DNA from: Aeromicrobium sp. Root495
GTDB taxonomy: Bacteria > Actinomycetota > Actinomycetes > Propionibacteriales > Nocardioidaceae
Direction: 5' to 3'
NCBI RefSeq assembly: GCF_001426755.1
Contig: NZ_LMFJ01000001.1
Coordinates: 2,750,407-2,814,406 of the forward strand
DNA: 64,000 nucleotides
The notes beneath the pieces are model-generated. The model had not been told where the DNA came from. It searched no databases and saw nothing but the letters and a program-made list of their open reading frames with translations. This document shows, one piece after another, positions 34,380 to 43,175 of the stretch (positions within the stretch are counted from its first letter, which is position 1; each line of letters opens with the position of its first letter). The translations under genes were made by a program, and so were the position numbers.

Positions 34380-35116
34380 ACGGTCAGGAAGGCTGACAAC
34401 GGCGTCATGCCCAGACGGGCGTAGAAGCGTCGGACCGGCAGGTTCTGCACCTGGGTCGAGACGATGAGACGCGAGGCGCCGGCCTGCGCCGCGGCACGCT
34501 CGGCACCGACCATGAGCCTGGGGTAGACCCCGCGGCCCCGGTGCCCCGCGGTCACGCCGCCGAGCACCCACTCGGCGACCTCACCGTGCAGGGCCACGGT
34601 GTAGTAGCCCGCCGGGTCGCCGTCCTCGGCGCGCAGGACCCCTGTGGGCCCGGCACCGGCGAGGGTCGTGGCCCACTCGGCGAACCCCGCGCCGAGCCTC
34701 GAGACGTCGAGCCGCGGGTTGGCCGCGTAGTGATTGGGATACTCGTCGAACATCGGGGCCGAGATGGCACCGACGTCCTCCGGCGAGGGGCTCTCGTCGA
34801 GCACGTACGGCGCGTAGTCGGGATCGCGCACCTCGTCGAGGGCACGGTCCCAGAAGTCCAGGGTGTCGGCGTGGATGAGCTCGCGGCCGGTGGACAGGAG
34901 GTCGGCGAACCACCGGACGTGGCGGGCCGGGTAGCGCAGGACGATGACGTCGGCCGAGTGCTCGGAGAGCGTCTCGCGGACGGTGGCGAAGGCAGCGTCC
35001 GCCTCGGCCTCCTCGGGGACCAGGACCCGCGCGATGGACACCCCGAAGCGTGCCGACTCCACCGGCGAGTCGGCGACCTGGACGTGGTCGCCGCGGTGGA
35101 GCGCCGCCCAGCTCAC
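34334..35116 (-). CDS. GNAT family N-acetyltransferase, WecD-like
   Basis: 260 residues. The first ~120 resemble the WecD N-terminal region (ESARFGVSIARVLVPEE) and the C-terminal ~130 are a GNAT fold with the acetyl-CoA loop GVTAGHRGRGVYPRLMVGAE and LIVSTQVQNLPVRRFYARLGM. E. coli WecD acetylates TDP-4-amino-4,6-dideoxygalactose, the product of WecE; a WecE homologue lies two genes upstream in the same operon, supporting the same role. GTG start overlaps the preceding stop. The C-terminus (RSDRSDRSATR) is encoded by GGTCCGACC repeats that also encode the end of the convergent transferase. Confidence 0.78.
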   Translation of the reverse strand: MSWAALHRGDHVQVADSPVESARFGVSIARVLVPEEAEADAAFATVRETLSEHSADVIVLRYPARHVRWFADLLSTGRELIHADTLDFWDRALDEVRDPDYAPYVLDESPSPEDVGAISAPMFDEYPNHYAANPRLDVSRLGAGFAEWATTLAGAGPTGVLRAEDGDPAGYYTVALHGEVAEWVLGGVTAGHRGRGVYPRLMVGAERAAAQAGASRLIVSTQVQNLPVRRFYARLGMTPLSAFLTVHAVRSDRSDRSATR

Positions 35117-36879
35117 GAACCCTGCCGGTCGGCCGTGCAGGAGATCCGCGCGGCCTCAGGGTCGGTCGGTACGGCCAGGGTGACCTCGCCGCGGGGCAGG
35201 GTCGGTGGGCGCAGCTGCGGCGGCGCCCATGTGACGACGTCGCGGTAGGCCTGCTCGTCCAGGCCGAGCTCGCCGAGGACCTTCCCCGAGATGGCGCGCC
35301 CGCCCTGCGGCTCGGTCAGCACCCAGGCCCGGGCCAGCTCGGCACACGACGCAGAACGCAGGCCCTTGAGTGCCAGGTCCTGGCTGCCGGGATATCCGCC
35401 GAGCAACCAGGGAGACCCGACGGCCTTGCCACCCAGCACGGTGATGACTCCCGGCGAGGCTCCGGTGAGGTCGATGACCGGGGTGTCGTCCTCGAACCCG
35501 TCCGCTCGCGCCTCCCGCGTGACCCGGTCGAGGATGCTGGACATCTCGTCGTCGAGCTGGACAGAGCCGTGCGAGCCGACCCGGGTCCACTGGTCCATGT
35601 CCCACAGCGACGAGACCTGGCGATACGGCAGATCGGCCTGAGACACCAGCAGCAGCACGGTCGCAGTCTGACCGACGAGTAGCACGGTCGTGACGAGGGA
35701 GAGGAACGGTCGACCCGCACCACGCAGCAGCACGAGCGCCCCGAGGACCCACCAGACGGCGAACGGCGTCATCTGCAGCCAGTAGTTGTTGTTGGAGCCG
35801 ACGGCCGTCGCGAAGGGCAGCGAGAGAAGCACGATGGCCCACGCCAGGACCGTCCGGTCGAGTCCACGACGCAGCTTCACGTGCAGGGCCAGCACGCCGA
35901 GCACCGTGCCCACGGCCAGCCCCAGCAGCAGGATCGACTTCCCCGGCTGGGCCAGCTCGAGCAGCAGGGGTCGCCGCACGAAGATCACGACGGCACCGAC
36001 GCAGGCCAGCGCCCCGACGACCTCGGCGACCTGGCCGAGTCGGCCGTCGTCGAAGGAGGCGGCGATCGCGAGCGCGATGCCGACCACCACCAGCCCGAAG
36101 GCCAGTCGCTGCACGTCGGCGACGAACAGGTAGTCCCAGCGGAGCAGGTCGGTGTGGCTGCCGAGGATGCTCAGGTCGTCGGCACCGCCTCGGATCCGTC
36201 GCACGAAGTCGCCCGGCCAGCCGTCGATGAGCACGGCGCCGAGCAGCACGAAGAAGACTCCGCTGCCCACGACGGCCGCCGTGGTCAGCCGCCACAGGCG
36301 GCGGGTCACCGCCAGCAGGACGAGCCCCAGCACCGCTGCGACCACAGCAGTCGTCGGCTTGGCCAGCAGCAGCAGCCAGCCCGACAACCCGGCCAGGACG
36401 GCACCGGTCCACACACGGCGCGGGGTCTCCCCACCCATCAGCGCGAGCGCGATGACGAAGAGGGCCCCGGCCTCGAACGCCAGGGAGTTGTAGCCCGGTG
36501 TCGTGATCCCGAGGTGGAAGCTGAGTGGCGCCAGTCCACCGATCGCCACGGCGTGCAGCCAGGGCGACGACGTCACGTCGGCCTGTCGCAGGACCAGTCG
36601 CGCCGCGACGACCACGAGCACCCAGGTCAGGAGCACGTTGACCACACGGGCGGCGATCAGGTTCCCGCCGACGAGCACCATGAGCGGCTGGTAGACGAAG
36701 CCGAACTCCGAGACCGACGTCGGGTAGGAGCCGGGGTGGTCCAACCAGTTCAGGAGGTAGGACTCGTCGGACAGGTCCAACCCGCGGGTCGTGGTCCAGA
36801 GGCAGAAGAGGAGCGGCAGCACCCCGGTGGCCGCAGTGGTGATCGCCAACCAAGGTCGGGGCGTCGGCTGCTCAGTCAT
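35113..36879 (-). CDS. Polytopic membrane protein, probable GT-C-type glycosyltransferase
   Basis: 588 residues with roughly a dozen hydrophobic helices in the first ~430 residues and a soluble C-terminal part of about 150 residues (DEMSSILDRVTREARADGFE, DLTGASPGVITVLGG, LKGLRSASCAELARAW). An early extracytoplasmic loop has GLDLSDESYLLNWLDHPGSY, with the acidic DE pair typical of lipid-phosphate-sugar-using GT-C enzymes. No precise family recognised. Overlaps wecE by eight bases and the acetyltransferase by four, so it belongs to the glycan operon. The most likely role is sugar transfer outside the membrane. Confidence 0.7.
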   Translation of the reverse strand: MTEQPTPRPWLAITTAATGVLPLLFCLWTTTRGLDLSDESYLLNWLDHPGSYPTSVSEFGFVYQPLMVLVGGNLIAARVVNVLLTWVLVVVAARLVLRQADVTSSPWLHAVAIGGLAPLSFHLGITTPGYNSLAFEAGALFVIALALMGGETPRRVWTGAVLAGLSGWLLLLAKPTTAVVAAVLGLVLLAVTRRLWRLTTAAVVGSGVFFVLLGAVLIDGWPGDFVRRIRGGADDLSILGSHTDLLRWDYLFVADVQRLAFGLVVVGIALAIAASFDDGRLGQVAEVVGALACVGAVVIFVRRPLLLELAQPGKSILLLGLAVGTVLGVLALHVKLRRGLDRTVLAWAIVLLSLPFATAVGSNNNYWLQMTPFAVWWVLGALVLLRGAGRPFLSLVTTVLLVGQTATVLLLVSQADLPYRQVSSLWDMDQWTRVGSHGSVQLDDEMSSILDRVTREARADGFEDDTPVIDLTGASPGVITVLGGKAVGSPWLLGGYPGSQDLALKGLRSASCAELARAWVLTEPQGGRAISGKVLGELGLDEQAYRDVVTWAPPQLRPPTLPRGEVTLAVPTDPEAARISCTADRQGS

Positions 36880-38026
36880 GCGGTCTCCTGGGAACGAATC
36901 CGACGACCGCCTCGAGCACGCGTTCGACGCCTGTCGCGCCGAGGTCGGGGAACAGGGGCAATCGTGCCAGACGCGCGCTGACGTCGTTCGTCACCGCGCA
37001 GCCGCTCGGCGCGACCCGGCTGCGCCCTCGCGCACCCGGCGCGTCGTGCAGAGGCACGTAGTGGAAGGGCGACGTGATGCCGGCGTCGGCCATGTGGCGG
37101 ATGAAGCGGTCGCGGTCGGCGCGGTCCGGCAGGAGCAAGGAGTAGAGGTGCGACGGGTGGGCGACGTCGGCCGGCACGTGCTGCGCCGGGACGCCGTGGT
37201 CCCTCCGCCAAGCGGACAGCTCCGTGTCGTAGGTGCTCCAGATGGCGCCGCGCCTGGCCTGGATGTCGTCGAACGCGTCGAGCTGGGCGCACAGCAGGGC
37301 CGCGAGGAGGTCGCCGGGAAGGTAGCTGGACCCGACGTCGAGCCAGCGGTACTTGTCCACCTCCCCCCGGGCGAACTGCGTGCGGTTGGTGCCCTTCTCG
37401 CGCAGGATCTCTGCCCGTTCGAGGAGCGCCGGATCGTTGACCACGAGGGCGCCACCCTCGCCGCACTGCACGTTCTTGGTCTCGTGGAAGCTCTGGGTCG
37501 CCAGGGCACCGAAGGAGCCGAGCGGTCGACCGTCCGACGTGGCCCCGAGGCCGTGCGCGTTGTCCTCGACGATCGCGATCCCGTGGCGGGCGGCGATGTC
37601 TCCGATCACGTCCATCGCGCAGGCGACGCCGCCGTAGTGGATGAGCACCACAGCCTTGGTCCGCGGCGTGATGGCGTCCTCGAGCAGTCGCTCGTCGAGG
37701 TTGAAGGTGTCGGGTCGACAGTCGACGAACACCACGGTGGCACCCCGCAGCACGAAGGCGTTGGCGGCCGAGACGAAGGCGAACGACGGCATGATGACCT
37801 CGTCGCCCGGTCCGACGTCGAGCAGCAGCGCCGCCATCTCCAGAGCGTGGGTGCACGACGTCGTGAGGAGGACTCCTCCCCCACCGACGTGTCCACGCAG
37901 CTTCTGCGTCGCGGCACGCGTGAACGGTCCGTCGCCCGAGTGGTGGCCGGAGGCGAGGCACTCGGCCACGAGCGCCTGGGCGGCCGCCGGCACGTGAGGT
38001 CGGTTGAACGGGATCAGACCGTCCAT
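36872..38026 (-). CDS. wecE: dTDP-4-amino-4,6-dideoxygalactose transaminase (WecE/RffA)
   Basis: 384 residues; PLP enzyme of the DegT/DnrJ/EryC1 family. Strong resemblance to E. coli WecE along the chain: IPFNRPHV at the start, SGDGPFTRAATQKL, LLTTSCTHALEMAALLLDV, GDEVIMPSFAFVSAANAFVL, HYGGVACAMD, SFHETKNVQCGEGGALVVN with the PLP lysine in HETKN, REKGTNRTQFARGEVDKYRW and SPFHYVPLHDAP. It converts TDP-4-keto-6-deoxyglucose with glutamate. Start overlaps the methyltransferase stop (TGATG). With the WecD-like gene it should make a TDP-Fuc4NAc-type sugar. Confidence 0.93.
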   Translation of the reverse strand: MDGLIPFNRPHVPAAAQALVAECLASGHHSGDGPFTRAATQKLRGHVGGGGVLLTTSCTHALEMAALLLDVGPGDEVIMPSFAFVSAANAFVLRGATVVFVDCRPDTFNLDERLLEDAITPRTKAVVLIHYGGVACAMDVIGDIAARHGIAIVEDNAHGLGATSDGRPLGSFGALATQSFHETKNVQCGEGGALVVNDPALLERAEILREKGTNRTQFARGEVDKYRWLDVGSSYLPGDLLAALLCAQLDAFDDIQARRGAIWSTYDTELSAWRRDHGVPAQHVPADVAHPSHLYSLLLPDRADRDRFIRHMADAGITSPFHYVPLHDAPGARGRSRVAPSGCAVTNDVSARLARLPLFPDLGATGVERVLEAVVGFVPRRPHD

Positions 38027-38823
38027 CACGCCTCCTCGGGCCGGCGCGCCACCATCAGCCGCGAGCCGCCCATCGGGAACCTGAGCCCCCACCGCAACAG
38101 GGCGAGCTCCACCGTCATGACCGTCGCACACACGGCATTGACCACGCGGGGCAGAGCCAGCTCCGCCGCGGCGTCGTGGTCGGCGGAGCGGCGAGCGAGC
38201 CGCGAGGCCACCATCAGCGGGAGGAGCAGGGTGACGAACGACGTCTCGTACCGCACCTCGAGGCCGGCCGCGCGAACACGGTCGCGCAGCTCGCGCGCGG
38301 TGTAGCGACGCACGTGGTGCGCGTGGACGTCGGCGGAGCTCCACAGCCATCGGTGCTGCGGGACGGTGACGGCCAGGGTCCCGCCGGGCCGCAGGGCCGC
38401 GAACACCTGGTCCAGCACGACATCGTCCTCGACGACGTGCTCGATGACGTCGAACGCCCCCACCACGTCGACCTGTTCGCCGACGTCGATGTGCCGGGCG
38501 TCCATCGTCCGCAGCTCGGCGCCCGGGAGCCGCTCACGGACGAATGGCAGCGCCTCCTCGAACAGCTCGGTGCCGATCAGGTGCGCCCGGGGGTACTCCT
38601 CGGCCAGCCCGGCCAGCACGAACCCGGTGCCGCAGCCGATCTCGAGGATGCGCCGGGGTGCGGCGACCTCGCGTCGCAGGGCCCAGCGGATGAGGCGGTT
38701 CCGAGCGACGAACCAGAAGTTCTGCTGCTCCAGGGCAGCCAGCTCTGCGAAGAGACCGGGGTCGAATCCGCCCTCGGCGTCCGGCGACCACTCGACCACG
38801 CCGGACGGTACCACGCGCGTCAC
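38026..38823 (-). CDS. Class I SAM-dependent methyltransferase
   Basis: 265 residues (or about 257 if a GTG at 38799 is used; a TACCGT hexamer lies five bases before it). SAM site RILEIGCGTGFVLAGLAEEY, post-I acidic LIGTELFEEAL, motif IV VGAFDVIEHVVEDDVVLDQ and LRPGGTLAVTVPQHRWLWS, followed by HHVRRYTARELRDRVRAAGL. This set is common in methyltransferases of surface-glycan clusters. First gene of the wecE operon, so it probably methylates a sugar or lipid intermediate; the exact substrate is not known. Confidence 0.85.
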   Translation of the reverse strand: MTRVVPSGVVEWSPDAEGGFDPGLFAELAALEQQNFWFVARNRLIRWALRREVAAPRRILEIGCGTGFVLAGLAEEYPRAHLIGTELFEEALPFVRERLPGAELRTMDARHIDVGEQVDVVGAFDVIEHVVEDDVVLDQVFAALRPGGTLAVTVPQHRWLWSSADVHAHHVRRYTARELRDRVRAAGLEVRYETSFVTLLLPLMVASRLARRSADHDAAAELALPRVVNAVCATVMTVELALLRWGLRFPMGGSRLMVARRPEEA

Positions 38824-38916
38824 GAGCCCCGCCGCTCATCGCCGGAACCCGACCGTTCGTCGCGGCGCACTCCCGTTGGACCGTCCCACGAGCGGCCCTC
38901 GTCGACCCGTCCACAC

Positions 38917-38932
38917 CGTGACCTGGCACACA
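38917..38932. promoter_or_regulatory. CRP-like site upstream of the acetate transporter operon
   Basis: CGTGACCTGGCACACA fits TGTGA-N6-TCACA at eight of ten positions, with GTG-N8-CAC intact. It lies about 35 bases upstream of the start expected from the TAGCGT hexamer at 38948-38953. A crp gene is in the window. Confidence 0.4.
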
Positions 38933-38947
38933 GCGGGCCTCGCTCCC

Positions 38948-38953
38948 TAGCGT
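38948..38953 (+). promoter_or_regulatory. -10 element of the DUF485-actP operon
   Basis: TAGCGT, 51 bases before the GTG at 39005; here the message would have a leader with a ribosome binding site. Confidence 0.4.
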
Positions 38954-39004
38954 CGGGGCGAGGCACATCCCTGTGCCCGTCCCCGCATCGAAGAGGTGAG
39001 TCAC

Positions 39005-39343
39005 GTGACCGAGAAGGTGACGCCCGAGGCCCACGCGGCCTACCAACGCATCCATGCCTCGCCCGAGTTCGCCAGGCTCCAGAGCGGCTACCTCCGGTTC
39101 GTCGTCCCCACGACGGTCGGGTTCATGCTCTGGTACCTGCTGTACGTCGTGTGCTCCAACTGGGCGCCCGGCTTCATGGGCACCAAGGTCGTGGGCAACA
39201 TCAACGTCGCCCTGGTCTTCGGGCTCCTGCAGTTCATCACGACCTTCGCCATCGCCTGGGTCTACGCCAAGTACTCGGCCCGCGCGATGGACCCCATCGC
39301 TGACGCCCTGAACGAGGAGTTCGAGAAGGAGATCAACCGATGA
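39005..39343 (+). CDS. DUF485 small membrane protein, symporter partner
   Basis: 112 residues, the DUF485 family with two helices (FVVPTTVGFMLWYLLYVVCS and NVALVFGLLQFITTFAIAWV) and the conserved amphipathic SPEFARLQSGYLRF. These proteins are encoded in front of acetate symporters, as yjcH before actP, and probably assist the transporter. I choose GTG 39005, with AGAGGTGA nine bases before it; a GTG three codons upstream sits on that site. Overlaps actP by four bases. Confidence 0.9.
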   Translation: MTEKVTPEAHAAYQRIHASPEFARLQSGYLRFVVPTTVGFMLWYLLYVVCSNWAPGFMGTKVVGNINVALVFGLLQFITTFAIAWVYAKYSARAMDPIADALNEEFEKEINR

Positions 39344-41010
39344 GCGCGCTCCTCACGAGCGGCGACGTGCTGTCCGCCGCCTCCGACACCAACGACCACC
39401 AGGCCCTCACGGCCACGCTCTTCGTCCTCGTGGTGCTGCTCACCGTGGGCATCACCTTCTGGGCGAGCCGCAACACCAAGACGGCGGCCGACTACTACGC
39501 CGGTGGCCGCTCCTTCAGCGGCGTCCAGAACGGGTTCGCGATCGGCGGCGACTACATGTCGGCGGCGTCGTTCCTCGGCATCTCCGGCGCCATCGCACTG
39601 TCCGGCTACGACGGCTTCCTGTACTCCATCGGCTTCCTCGTGGCCTGGCTCGTGGCTCTGCTCCTCGTGGCCGAGCTCCTGCGCAACTCCGGCCGCTTCA
39701 CGATGGCCGACCAGCTGGCCTACCGGATGAGGCAGAAGCCGGTCCGCACGGCGGCAGCCACGTCGACGATCGTCGTGTCGATCTTCTACCTGCTCGCCCA
39801 GATGGTGGGCGCCGGCGCGCTCGTGTCGCTGCTGCTGGGCGTCGACAGCCAGACGGCCAAGAACCTGACGATCGTCGCGGTCGGCATCCTGATGATCTTC
39901 TACGTCGTCTTCGGCGGCATGAAGGGCACGACCTGGGTGCAGATCGTGAAGGCCGTCCTGCTCATGTTCGGCACGCTGCTCATCTCGATCCTCGTGCTGG
40001 CCAAGTTCGGCTTCAACGTGTCCGACCTGCTGGGCACCGCGGCGGAGAACAGTGGCAAGGGGTCGGCGTTCCTCGAGCCGGGCCTCAAGTACGGCGCCAC
40101 CACCACGAGCAAGATCGACTTCCTGTCGCTCGGCATCGCGCTCGTGCTCGGCACCGCCGGCCTGCCGCACATCCTCGTGCGGTTCTACACGGTCCCGACG
40201 GCCCGCCAGGCGCGCCAGTCGGTCCTGTGGGCCATCGGCATCATCGGCACCTTCTACCTGCTGACGCTCGTGCTCGGCTTCGGCGCCGCGGCGCTCGTGA
40301 AGGGTGACGCCAAGGACCGCATCGTCGAGTCCGGCGGCAACCTGGCCTCACCGCTCCTGGCCGAGGCCGTGGGCGGTGGTCCCGGGACGACCGGTGGCGC
40401 CGTCCTGCTGGCCCTCATCTCGGCCGTCGCGTTCGCGACGATCCTCGCCGTGGTGGCCGGCCTGACGCTGACGTCGGCGTCGTCGGTGGCGCACGACCTC
40501 TACGCCAACGTGTGGAACAAGCAGGCCGACGTCACGGGCGCCCAGGAGGTGAAGGTGGCACGGATCGCCGCCTTCGTCATCGGCGGCGTGGCCATCGCGC
40601 TGGCCATCCCGGGCCAGAGCCTGAACGTCGCGTTCCTCGTGGCGCTCGCGTTCGCCGTGGCGGCGTCGGCCAACCTGCCGGCGCTGCTCTACAACCTGTT
40701 CTGGAAGCGCTTCAACACCCGCGGCGCCGTCTGGAGCATCTACGGCGGGCTCATCTCGTCGGTGGGCCTCGTCATCTTCTCGCCCATCGTCTCGGGCAAG
40801 GGGCTCGACCCGACGGGCAAGAACCTGTCGCTGCTGCCCACGAGCATCGACATCAGCTGGTTCCCGCTCGAGAACCCGGGCATCGTCTCCATCCCGCTCG
40901 GCTTCTTCCTGGGCTGGCTGGGCACGGTGACGTCGAAGGAGCGCACGAGCGAGGAGCGCTTCCCCGAGCTCGAGGTCCGCTCCCTCACCGGAGCCGGCTC
41001 CGAAAAGTGA
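39340..41010 (+). CDS. actP: Sodium:solute symporter, acetate permease ActP type
   Basis: 556 residues, about thirteen helices, SSS family. Landmarks: NTKTAADYYAGGRSFSGVQN, IGGDYMSAASFLGISGAIAL, GYDGFLYSIGFLVAWLVALL, VGAGALVSLLLG, LGTAGLPHILVRFYTVPTAR and LTLTSASSVAHDLYANVW, all typical of ActP-like acetate/glycolate transporters. Transcribed behind DUF485 and directly upstream of acs, which supports acetate as the substrate. A long palindrome follows its stop and may end the transcript before acs. Confidence 0.92.
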   Translation: MSALLTSGDVLSAASDTNDHQALTATLFVLVVLLTVGITFWASRNTKTAADYYAGGRSFSGVQNGFAIGGDYMSAASFLGISGAIALSGYDGFLYSIGFLVAWLVALLLVAELLRNSGRFTMADQLAYRMRQKPVRTAAATSTIVVSIFYLLAQMVGAGALVSLLLGVDSQTAKNLTIVAVGILMIFYVVFGGMKGTTWVQIVKAVLLMFGTLLISILVLAKFGFNVSDLLGTAAENSGKGSAFLEPGLKYGATTTSKIDFLSLGIALVLGTAGLPHILVRFYTVPTARQARQSVLWAIGIIGTFYLLTLVLGFGAAALVKGDAKDRIVESGGNLASPLLAEAVGGGPGTTGGAVLLALISAVAFATILAVVAGLTLTSASSVAHDLYANVWNKQADVTGAQEVKVARIAAFVIGGVAIALAIPGQSLNVAFLVALAFAVAASANLPALLYNLFWKRFNTRGAVWSIYGGLISSVGLVIFSPIVSGKGLDPTGKNLSLLPTSIDISWFPLENPGIVSIPLGFFLGWLGTVTSKERTSEERFPELEVRSLTGAGSEK

Positions 41011-41017
41011 CCCGTCC

Positions 41018-41082
41018 CCGCTGAGTGTGACCGTTCGGTTGGTTTTCTCGCCTGGATCCAACCGAACGGTCACGCTCAGCGG
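41018..41082. repeat. Long palindrome (family 4) between actP and acs
   Basis: 25-base arms 41018-41042 (CCGCTGAGTGTGACCG...) and 41058-41082 pair with a single G-U position, across a 15-base loop. Eight bases after the actP stop. It may serve as a terminator. The sequence is unrelated to the other palindrome families here. Confidence 0.85.
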
Positions 41083-41123
41083 TGGGGCGGGGCAACCCCG
41101 GCGCAACCCGCAGTGCTCCAGCG

Positions 41124-41139
41124 TGTGCGCTGGGACACA
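41124..41139. promoter_or_regulatory. CRP-like site upstream of acs
   Basis: TGTGCGCTGGGACACA agrees with TGTGA-N6-TCACA at eight of ten positions and keeps GTG-N8-CAC, 38 bases before the acs start codon. Confidence 0.5.
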
Positions 41140-41177
41140 ATGAACGAGAACCCAGAGATCTCTCTGAAGGAGAAGAC

Positions 41178-43145
41178 GTGAGCGACCAGGCCATCAGCAA
41201 CCTCGCCCGTGAAGAGCGCACCTTCGAGCCGCCGGCGGACCTCGCCGCGCAGGCCAACGTGAAGGCCGACATCTACGCCGAGGCCGACGCCGACCGCCAG
41301 GCGTTCTGGGGCAAGGCGGCCGAGCGCCTCGCGTGGGGCGAACCCTTCACCGAGGTCCTCGACTGGAGCAACCCGCCCTTCGCGAAGTGGTTCGTGGGCG
41401 GCAAGCTCAACGTCGCCTACAACTGCGTCGACCGGCACGTCGAGAACGGGCTGGGCGACAAGGTCGCGCTGCACTTCGTGGGCGAGCCGGGCGACACCCG
41501 CACCATCACGTACAGCCAGCTCAAGGACGAGGTCTCGCAGGCCGCCAACGCCATCACCGAGCTGGGCATCGAGACCGGCGACCGGGTGGCCATCTACCTG
41601 CCGATGATCCCCGAGGCCGTCATCGCGATGCTCGCGTGCGCCCGGGTCGGCGCCCCCCACACCGTGGTCTTCGGCGGCTTCTCCTCCGACGCCCTCGCCT
41701 CCCGCGTGGAGGACTGCGAGGCCAAGCTCATCATCACCTCCGACGGCGGCTACCGCCGCGGCAAGCCGTCGGCCCTGAAGCCGGCGGTCGACGAGGCCAT
41801 CGCCAAGCTCGGCGACGCGAGCCCCGTCGAGAACGTGCTGGTGGTCAAGCGCACGGGCGAGGACGTCGCCTGGAACAGCGACATCGACGTCTGGTGGGAC
41901 GAGGTCGTGGGAGAGTCCTCCACCGACCACACCCCGGAGATGTTCGACTCCGAGCACCCGCTCTACGTCATGTACACGTCGGGCACCACGGGCAAGCCCA
42001 AGGGGATCCTGCACACGAGCGCGGGCTACCTGACCCAGGCCGCCTACACGTTCTGGGCCACGTTCGACCACAAGCCCGACACGGACGTGTACTGGTGCAC
42101 CGCCGACGTCGGCTGGGTCACCGGCCACTCCTACATCGTCTACGGCCCCACGGCCGAGGGCGCCACGCAGGTGCTCTACGAGGGAACCCCCGACACCCCG
42201 CACAAGGGTCGCTGGTGGGAGATCATCGCCGAGTACGGAGTGACGCTCTTCTACACCGCACCCACCGCGATCCGCACGTGCATGAAGTGGGGCGAGCAGA
42301 TCCCGGCCGAGCACGACCTGTCCAGCCTGCGCGTCCTCGGCTCCGTGGGTGAGTCCATCAACCCCGAGGCCTACGTCTGGTACCGCGAGAACATCGGCGG
42401 CGGCCAGACCCCCATCGTCGACACGTGGTGGCAGACCGAGACCGGCGCGCACATGATCACCCCACTGCCCGGCGTCACGTCGGCCAAGCCCGGCTCGGCC
42501 ATGACGGCCTTCCCCGGCATCGGTGCCGAGGTCGTCGACGACGCCGGCAAGCCGGTGGGCAACGGCGAGGGCGGCTACCTCGTCATCACCGAGCCCTGGC
42601 CCTCCATGCTGCGCACCATCTGGGGCGACGACGAGCGCTTCAAGGAGACCTACTGGTCGCGCTGGGAAGGCATGTACTTCGCCGGCGACGGTGCCAAGAA
42701 GGACGACACGGGAGCCATCTGGCTCCTCGGCCGGGTCGACGACGTCATGAACGTCTCCGGCCACCGGCTCTCCACCACCGAGATCGAGTCGGCCCTGGTG
42801 TCGCACCCGTCGGTGGCCGAGGCGGCCGTCGTCGGTGCGGCTGACGACACCACCGGCCAGGCCGTCGTGGCCTTCGTGATCCTGCGCGAGTCGGCCAAGG
42901 ACGTCGAGGACGTCAGCGCCGACCTGCGCAACCACGTGGCCAAGGAGATCGGCCCCATCGCCAAGCCGCGCCAGATCATGGTGGTCCCCGAGCTGCCCAA
43001 GACCCGCTCGGGCAAGATCATGCGGCGCCTCCTGCGCGACGTCGCCGAGAACCGCGAGGTCGGCGACGCCACCACGCTCGCCGACAGCTCGGTCATGGAC
43101 CTCATCACCGACGGTCTCAAGGACGCCACGTCCGACGAGGACTGA
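41178..43145 (+). CDS. acs: Acetyl-coenzyme A synthetase
   Basis: 655 residues. Makes acetyl-CoA from acetate, ATP and CoA through acetyl-AMP. Motifs: VVFGGFSSDALASRVED, the P-loop YTSGTTGKPKGILHTSAGYL, WWQTETGAHMITP, GRVDDVMNVSGHRLST at the hinge and PKTRSGKIMRRLLR with the lysine that is acetylated in homologues. GTG start with AAGGAG before it; the frame is open upstream but through the palindrome. Placed between two symporter modules and ahead of a two-component system. A CRP-like site is in its leader region. Confidence 0.97.
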   Translation: MSDQAISNLAREERTFEPPADLAAQANVKADIYAEADADRQAFWGKAAERLAWGEPFTEVLDWSNPPFAKWFVGGKLNVAYNCVDRHVENGLGDKVALHFVGEPGDTRTITYSQLKDEVSQAANAITELGIETGDRVAIYLPMIPEAVIAMLACARVGAPHTVVFGGFSSDALASRVEDCEAKLIITSDGGYRRGKPSALKPAVDEAIAKLGDASPVENVLVVKRTGEDVAWNSDIDVWWDEVVGESSTDHTPEMFDSEHPLYVMYTSGTTGKPKGILHTSAGYLTQAAYTFWATFDHKPDTDVYWCTADVGWVTGHSYIVYGPTAEGATQVLYEGTPDTPHKGRWWEIIAEYGVTLFYTAPTAIRTCMKWGEQIPAEHDLSSLRVLGSVGESINPEAYVWYRENIGGGQTPIVDTWWQTETGAHMITPLPGVTSAKPGSAMTAFPGIGAEVVDDAGKPVGNGEGGYLVITEPWPSMLRTIWGDDERFKETYWSRWEGMYFAGDGAKKDDTGAIWLLGRVDDVMNVSGHRLSTTEIESALVSHPSVAEAAVVGAADDTTGQAVVAFVILRESAKDVEDVSADLRNHVAKEIGPIAKPRQIMVVPELPKTRSGKIMRRLLRDVAENREVGDATTLADSSVMDLITDGLKDATSDED

Positions 43146-43175
43146 GCCGGCTCCGCCGGGGGGACGGACGCTGAC

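Noticed and set aside
35113..36879. O-antigen polymerase (Wzy)
   Set aside because: Topology is compatible, but the early DE-containing loop and large soluble C-terminus fit GT-C enzymes better. No Wzx flippase is present.
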